NCBI GenBank assembly: GCA_015061165.1
Contig: SUXC01000008.1
Coordinates: forward strand, 54,582-118,581
Source: Bacteroidales bacterium
Lineage (GTDB): Bacteria > Bacteroidota > Bacteroidia > Bacteroidales > Paludibacteraceae
Length of the DNA stretch: 64,000 nucleotides
Direction of reading: 5' to 3'
A model generated the notes under the pieces. That model was not told the DNA's origin. It made no database searches and saw only the letters and a program-made list of their open reading frames with translations. This document shows, one piece after another, positions 61,505 to 64,000 of the stretch; within the stretch, counting starts at the first letter, position 1, and the number at the start of each line of letters is the position of its first letter. Made by a program: the position numbers and the translations under genes.

Positions 61505-62992
61505 TTACCAGTGCTTATTCCCCATTACGTTGTATTTCTCGCCATTGTGCAGGATCCATAGTTGGCCATTGATGAGCACTTTCTGTACGTCTGGTGTGTG
61601 GCTGCCTTGTATTGCTTCTATGTCTGTTGTCTGTTCGTATGCTTGCCATGCGTTGGGTATGCCGTAGCCATATTGGTCATGGGGTAGGGTATAGCGGTCA
61701 GCAGATTGGATGATACGCTGGCGTATCTCCATGTTGCTGGCATTGGGTAGGGCAGACCATAGGCATGCAGCCATGCCTGCTACGATGGGGCAGGCGAAAC
61801 TGGTGCCGTTGCCATATATCACGCTGTTGTCCAATGGGTTGATTAGTGCTGTTTGACTGCCTGTGGCGCACACTTCGGGTTTCACTCTGCCATCTGCAGT
61901 GGGACCCCACGAGGAGAATGTGGCTATGCTATCGTGTATGTTCACTGCTCCTACGGTTAGTATGCTGTCTGCATCGGCAGGCGCACTGATGTAGTGCCAC
62001 GCTTTGTTGCCTTCGTTGCCTGCTGCTATAATGACCAACATTCCTTTTCGGGCAGCGATGGTAGCAGCACGCGAACAACGGGTTGTCTGTCCGTTCATGT
62101 CGGAGTAGGAGAGTGTATGTTGCTCATCATCAAACATGGCGTAGCCCAATGAGGAGGAAAGGATATCCACGCCCAATGAGTCAGCCAACTCTATGGCAGC
62201 CACCCAGTTGTCCATTTCTTTGGGGCTTTCGGTTTTGTGTTCTTCGCTGCGTATGAGGTAGTATTGTGCTGCGGTAGCAGCCCCTTGGTAGTCGGATGTG
62301 GTGGCAGCGATAGTGCCAAAGCATTTCACGCCATGATTGCCTGTGGTGCCTGTTACGCTGTCGGTGTCATCGGTGGTGTCGTAGATACCGAGTATCTGCT
62401 CGCGCACGGCATCAAAGGCACTGAGGGTATTCACGTTTTGAAATCCGCCATCTACGACGGCTATAGTGATATCCTGCCCATGAAATCCTGCTTCGTGTAG
62501 TGGATGCAGGTTGAGTTGTTCTGTTTGTGGGTCAGAAAGCCAAGTGGGACTCTGTTGTAGAGGTTGTTGGTCTGCGGAATAGTTGTTTGAGTTGTCTATT
62601 GTATCCTTATTTTCCGCTTTCTGCTTCCGAAGGGATACCGAAGGGATGCCGAAGGGGTCTTCTTCGCCTTCGTGCAGGTTGTCATCTCGGAGTTGTCTGG
62701 TGAGGTAAACCGTGTCCACGAATGTCCATTCTGCTATGCTTTGTATGGTGTATTGGTCTGTTTCGATGGTAGCACCGTTCAGCCAACGTGAGGTGTGGTA
62801 TATGTGGCAGCCGACTGTTTGCAGACTATCAAGGTAGATGGGTGATACGGCATAGTCTAAGGAGTCGATGGTTATACCGCGTTCGGCTCTTTTGTCGAGA
62901 GCAGTCTGGCTGAGAGCAATCTGCTCGCTCCCTGCTTTGTCCGTAAACTGAACAAAGAACGCAAATAATATGGTGAGTAGTTGTGTAGCCAT
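61505..62992 (-). CDS. S8-family subtilisin-like serine peptidase
   Basis: A 495-residue exported subtilase. The hydrophobic N-terminus (ATQLLTILFAFFVQF) is a signal peptide; a pro-region of about 130 residues follows. Catalytic triad: Asp in AVVDGGF, His in TGNHGVKC, Ser in NGTSFACPI. The oxyanion Asn is in IAAGNEGN. The short C-terminal tail KVLINGQLWILHNGEKYNVMG resembles the tail of the PUL protein at 47.5 kb. A repeat-coded stretch (EGEEDPFGIPSVSLRKQ) lies in the pro-region. The start at 62992 follows the promoter; the ATG at 63037 overlaps it. Confidence 0.92.
   Translation of the reverse strand: MATQLLTILFAFFVQFTDKAGSEQIALSQTALDKRAERGITIDSLDYAVSPIYLDSLQTVGCHIYHTSRWLNGATIETDQYTIQSIAEWTFVDTVYLTRQLRDDNLHEGEEDPFGIPSVSLRKQKAENKDTIDNSNNYSADQQPLQQSPTWLSDPQTEQLNLHPLHEAGFHGQDITIAVVDGGFQNVNTLSAFDAVREQILGIYDTTDDTDSVTGTTGNHGVKCFGTIAATTSDYQGAATAAQYYLIRSEEHKTESPKEMDNWVAAIELADSLGVDILSSSLGYAMFDDEQHTLSYSDMNGQTTRCSRAATIAARKGMLVIIAAGNEGNKAWHYISAPADADSILTVGAVNIHDSIATFSSWGPTADGRVKPEVCATGSQTALINPLDNSVIYGNGTSFACPIVAGMAACLWSALPNASNMEIRQRIIQSADRYTLPHDQYGYGIPNAWQAYEQTTDIEAIQGSHTPDVQKVLINGQLWILHNGEKYNVMGNKHW
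62620..62668 (-). repeat. In-frame CCGAAGGGATACCGAAGG repeat in the subtilase gene
   Basis: Three TnCCGAAGGGnT words encode EDPFGIPSVSLR in the pro-region. Confidence 0.65.
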
Positions 62993-63014
62993 TTGTACTT
63001 TCCAATAAACGCTG

Positions 63015-63045
63015 CAAAGGTACAGAAAAATACGCATAAGTGCAA
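63015..63045 (-). promoter_or_regulatory. Promoter of the subtilase gene
   Basis: Minus strand TTG (63045-63043), 20-nt spacer, TACCTTTG (63022-63015). Confidence 0.78.
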
Positions 63046-63099
63046 ATAAAATCGCAGAAAGTTTGCTTTTAAGTGCTATTTTGATGCAAAAGTAGCAAT

Positions 63100-63183
63100 T
63101 ATTAAGATTCCTTCTCTTTTCGTTTCTTTATCCGTTGCCCGATTTCACCGAGAGACGACCCTGAGAACTCCGAGAGAACTCCC
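63100..63183 (-). repeat. Dispersed non-coding repeat, copy 2
   Basis: About 90% identical over 84 bp to the reverse complement of 22625-22708. Confidence 0.8.
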
Positions 63184-63199
63184 TGAAACCGTCAAAACC

Positions 63200-63325
63200 G
63201 AAAAAGTTGACTAAACCTGAAAAAGGTTGACTCGATTACTGATATATAATCTTAAAAAACGTACTTTTTTGACTCGTTTCCTGAAAAGGTTGACTGGAGT
63301 CCTAAAAAGGTTGACTCTTTGAAAG
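63200..63325. repeat. Satellite words CCTRAAAARGTTGACT, four imperfect copies
   Basis: Copies near 63206, 63218, 63280 and 63300; the same word occurs twice beside copy 1 at 22.5 kb, so word and core form one composite element. Confidence 0.7.
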
Positions 63326-63331
63326 AGGATG

Positions 63332-63362
63332 CAAAGATACTGCTTTTTTTTGACATACGCAA
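63332..63362 (-). promoter_or_regulatory. Orphan promoter in front of the dispersed repeat
   Basis: Minus strand TTG (63362-63360), 20-nt spacer, TATCTTTG (63339-63332). Points left into the repeat; no gene begins there before the subtilase promoter. Confidence 0.6.
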
Positions 63363-63398
63363 ATTTGCCATTAAACCTATTCCTTTAACTTTTGAAAA

Positions 63399-64000
63399 TT
63401 ATCTGTTATATTGGTACACCTGCGCAGGTGTACGCATCCCAAGATTAAGGTGTGGACGCAATGTATTATAGGTATGTACTGCATGATCCACTAATGGTAT
63501 AGCTTCTTGTAAATTCCTCGGTGTTGGCAATGGATCAAGAAACTCATTCTTAATAATACCATTCACTCGCTCTGCCATGCTATTTTCTGTAGGATCGCTA
63601 TCCTCTGTCATACTGATGCGTATGTGGTGCGACTTTAGTTTTAGTATATAGTCGTTGCAACAGTATTGTAACCCTCTATCAGAGTGATGGATGGTGCCAC
63701 ACAAGTTGCCGCTACCCGCATGTATAATGGCTTTCTCTAATGCCTCTAGTGTGTATTTTGCTTCCAACGTAGGAGAGAGGACATATCCTAGAATCATGCG
63801 TGAGAAAGCATCTGTTACAAGATGCAAATAACAGAATCTTTCATCCATCGTGTAGATATAGGTTATGTCGCTTACCCACAGTTGATTAACACTTAATAAG
63901 GTCAGTCCTTTTACAAGATTAGGATACTTAAAATACACATGGTTAGAGTTGGTTGTATGACGTGGTTTACGCGGAGGGATAATGAGTTTGTGCTGCCGTA
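63399..64000 (-). CDS. IS3-family transposase (OrfB), 5' part outside window
   Basis: The frame stays open to the right edge, so the N-terminus is missing. The rve/DDE integrase core is complete: first Asp in LWVSDITYIY, second in IHHSDRGLQY, Glu in SMAERVNGIIKNEF, and the C-terminal TYNTLRPHLNLGMRTP. The residues before the core (IPPRKPRHTTNSNH) fit OrfB of IS3 elements. The GTG at 63938 sometimes taken as a start is internal. The IS end on the left side could not be placed. Confidence 0.9.
   Translation of the reverse strand, partial: RQHKLIIPPRKPRHTTNSNHVYFKYPNLVKGLTLLSVNQLWVSDITYIYTMDERFCYLHLVTDAFSRMILGYVLSPTLEAKYTLEALEKAIIHAGSGNLCGTIHHSDRGLQYCCNDYILKLKSHHIRISMTEDSDPTENSMAERVNGIIKNEFLDPLPTPRNLQEAIPLVDHAVHTYNTLRPHLNLGMRTPAQVYQYNR

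Larger units (their letters stand above)
63038..63398. other. Gene-free stretch between the subtilase and the transposase
   Basis: About 360 bp without a gene. It holds copy 2 of the dispersed repeat, four satellite words and an orphan leftward promoter. Confidence 0.65.

Overview
The window is a chromosomal segment from a member of the Bacteroidales (phylum Bacteroidota), probably a gut or rumen lineage. The evidence is a SusC/SusD pair, a GldF-type permease, DUF4837 and DUF4924 family proteins, HU proteins fused to a membrane-anchored LysM-like tail, and sixteen promoters of the Bacteroidota type (TTG, 20 nt, TAnnTTTG). No 16S rRNA is present, so the genus cannot be fixed.

Layout. 1-16.4 kb: housekeeping genes on the minus strand (glycerophosphodiester phosphodiesterase running off the left edge, SpoU methyltransferase, ABC-F ATPase, DUF4837 lipoprotein, phosphodiesterase, gldF, nth, DUF4924, S4 protein, LTA-synthase-like enzyme, pth, rplY, tRNA-Gln, tyrS, pepC-like peptidase, prfB), with two unannotated promoter-plus-terminator units that look like small RNAs. 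16.4-22.8 kb: a defence island with a RhuM-family gene, a GIY-YIG-like gene, and a BcgI-like restriction-modification locus whose specificity gene is split by two homopolymer tracts into three target-recognition modules. 22.8-37.8 kb: a tightly packed minus-strand operon (recQ, rimO, HU, HU-TM-LysM, uvrA, ABC-F, polysaccharide deacetylase, two glycosyltransferases, cysteine desulfidase family, acyltransferase). 38.9-40.1 kb: a repeat-rich gene desert. 40.2-52.4 kb, plus strand: a polysaccharide utilisation locus for a beta-galactan (MFS sugar transporter, lipoprotein, SusC, SusD, glycan-binding-like protein, GH53 endo-galactanase, GH2). 52.5-60.5 kb, minus strand: MBL hydrolase, rsmG, yebC, OmpA/TSP3 outer-membrane protein, a large lipoprotein and an SF1 helicase. 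60.5-64 kb: SRP RNA (ffs), an inverted-repeat cassette carrying a GxxExxY gene, a subtilase, a dispersed non-coding repeat and an IS3-family transposase running off the right edge.

Most unusual points: (1) the putative phase-variable three-module specificity gene, one nucleotide short of full fusion at both a G8 and a C7 tract, next to a nearly identical 70-bp promoter/operator repeat shared by the RM gene and rhuM; (2) short intergenic repeat families that have invaded at least eleven protein-coding genes in frame, including uvrA, rimO and both ABC-F genes, one family being a hairpin with compensatory arm changes; (3) a PD-(D/E)XK-like GxxExxY gene bracketed by 41-bp inverted repeats, beside an empty copy of the same cassette; (4) orphan small RNA units. 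All functional calls are from reading the sequence; no database search was run.
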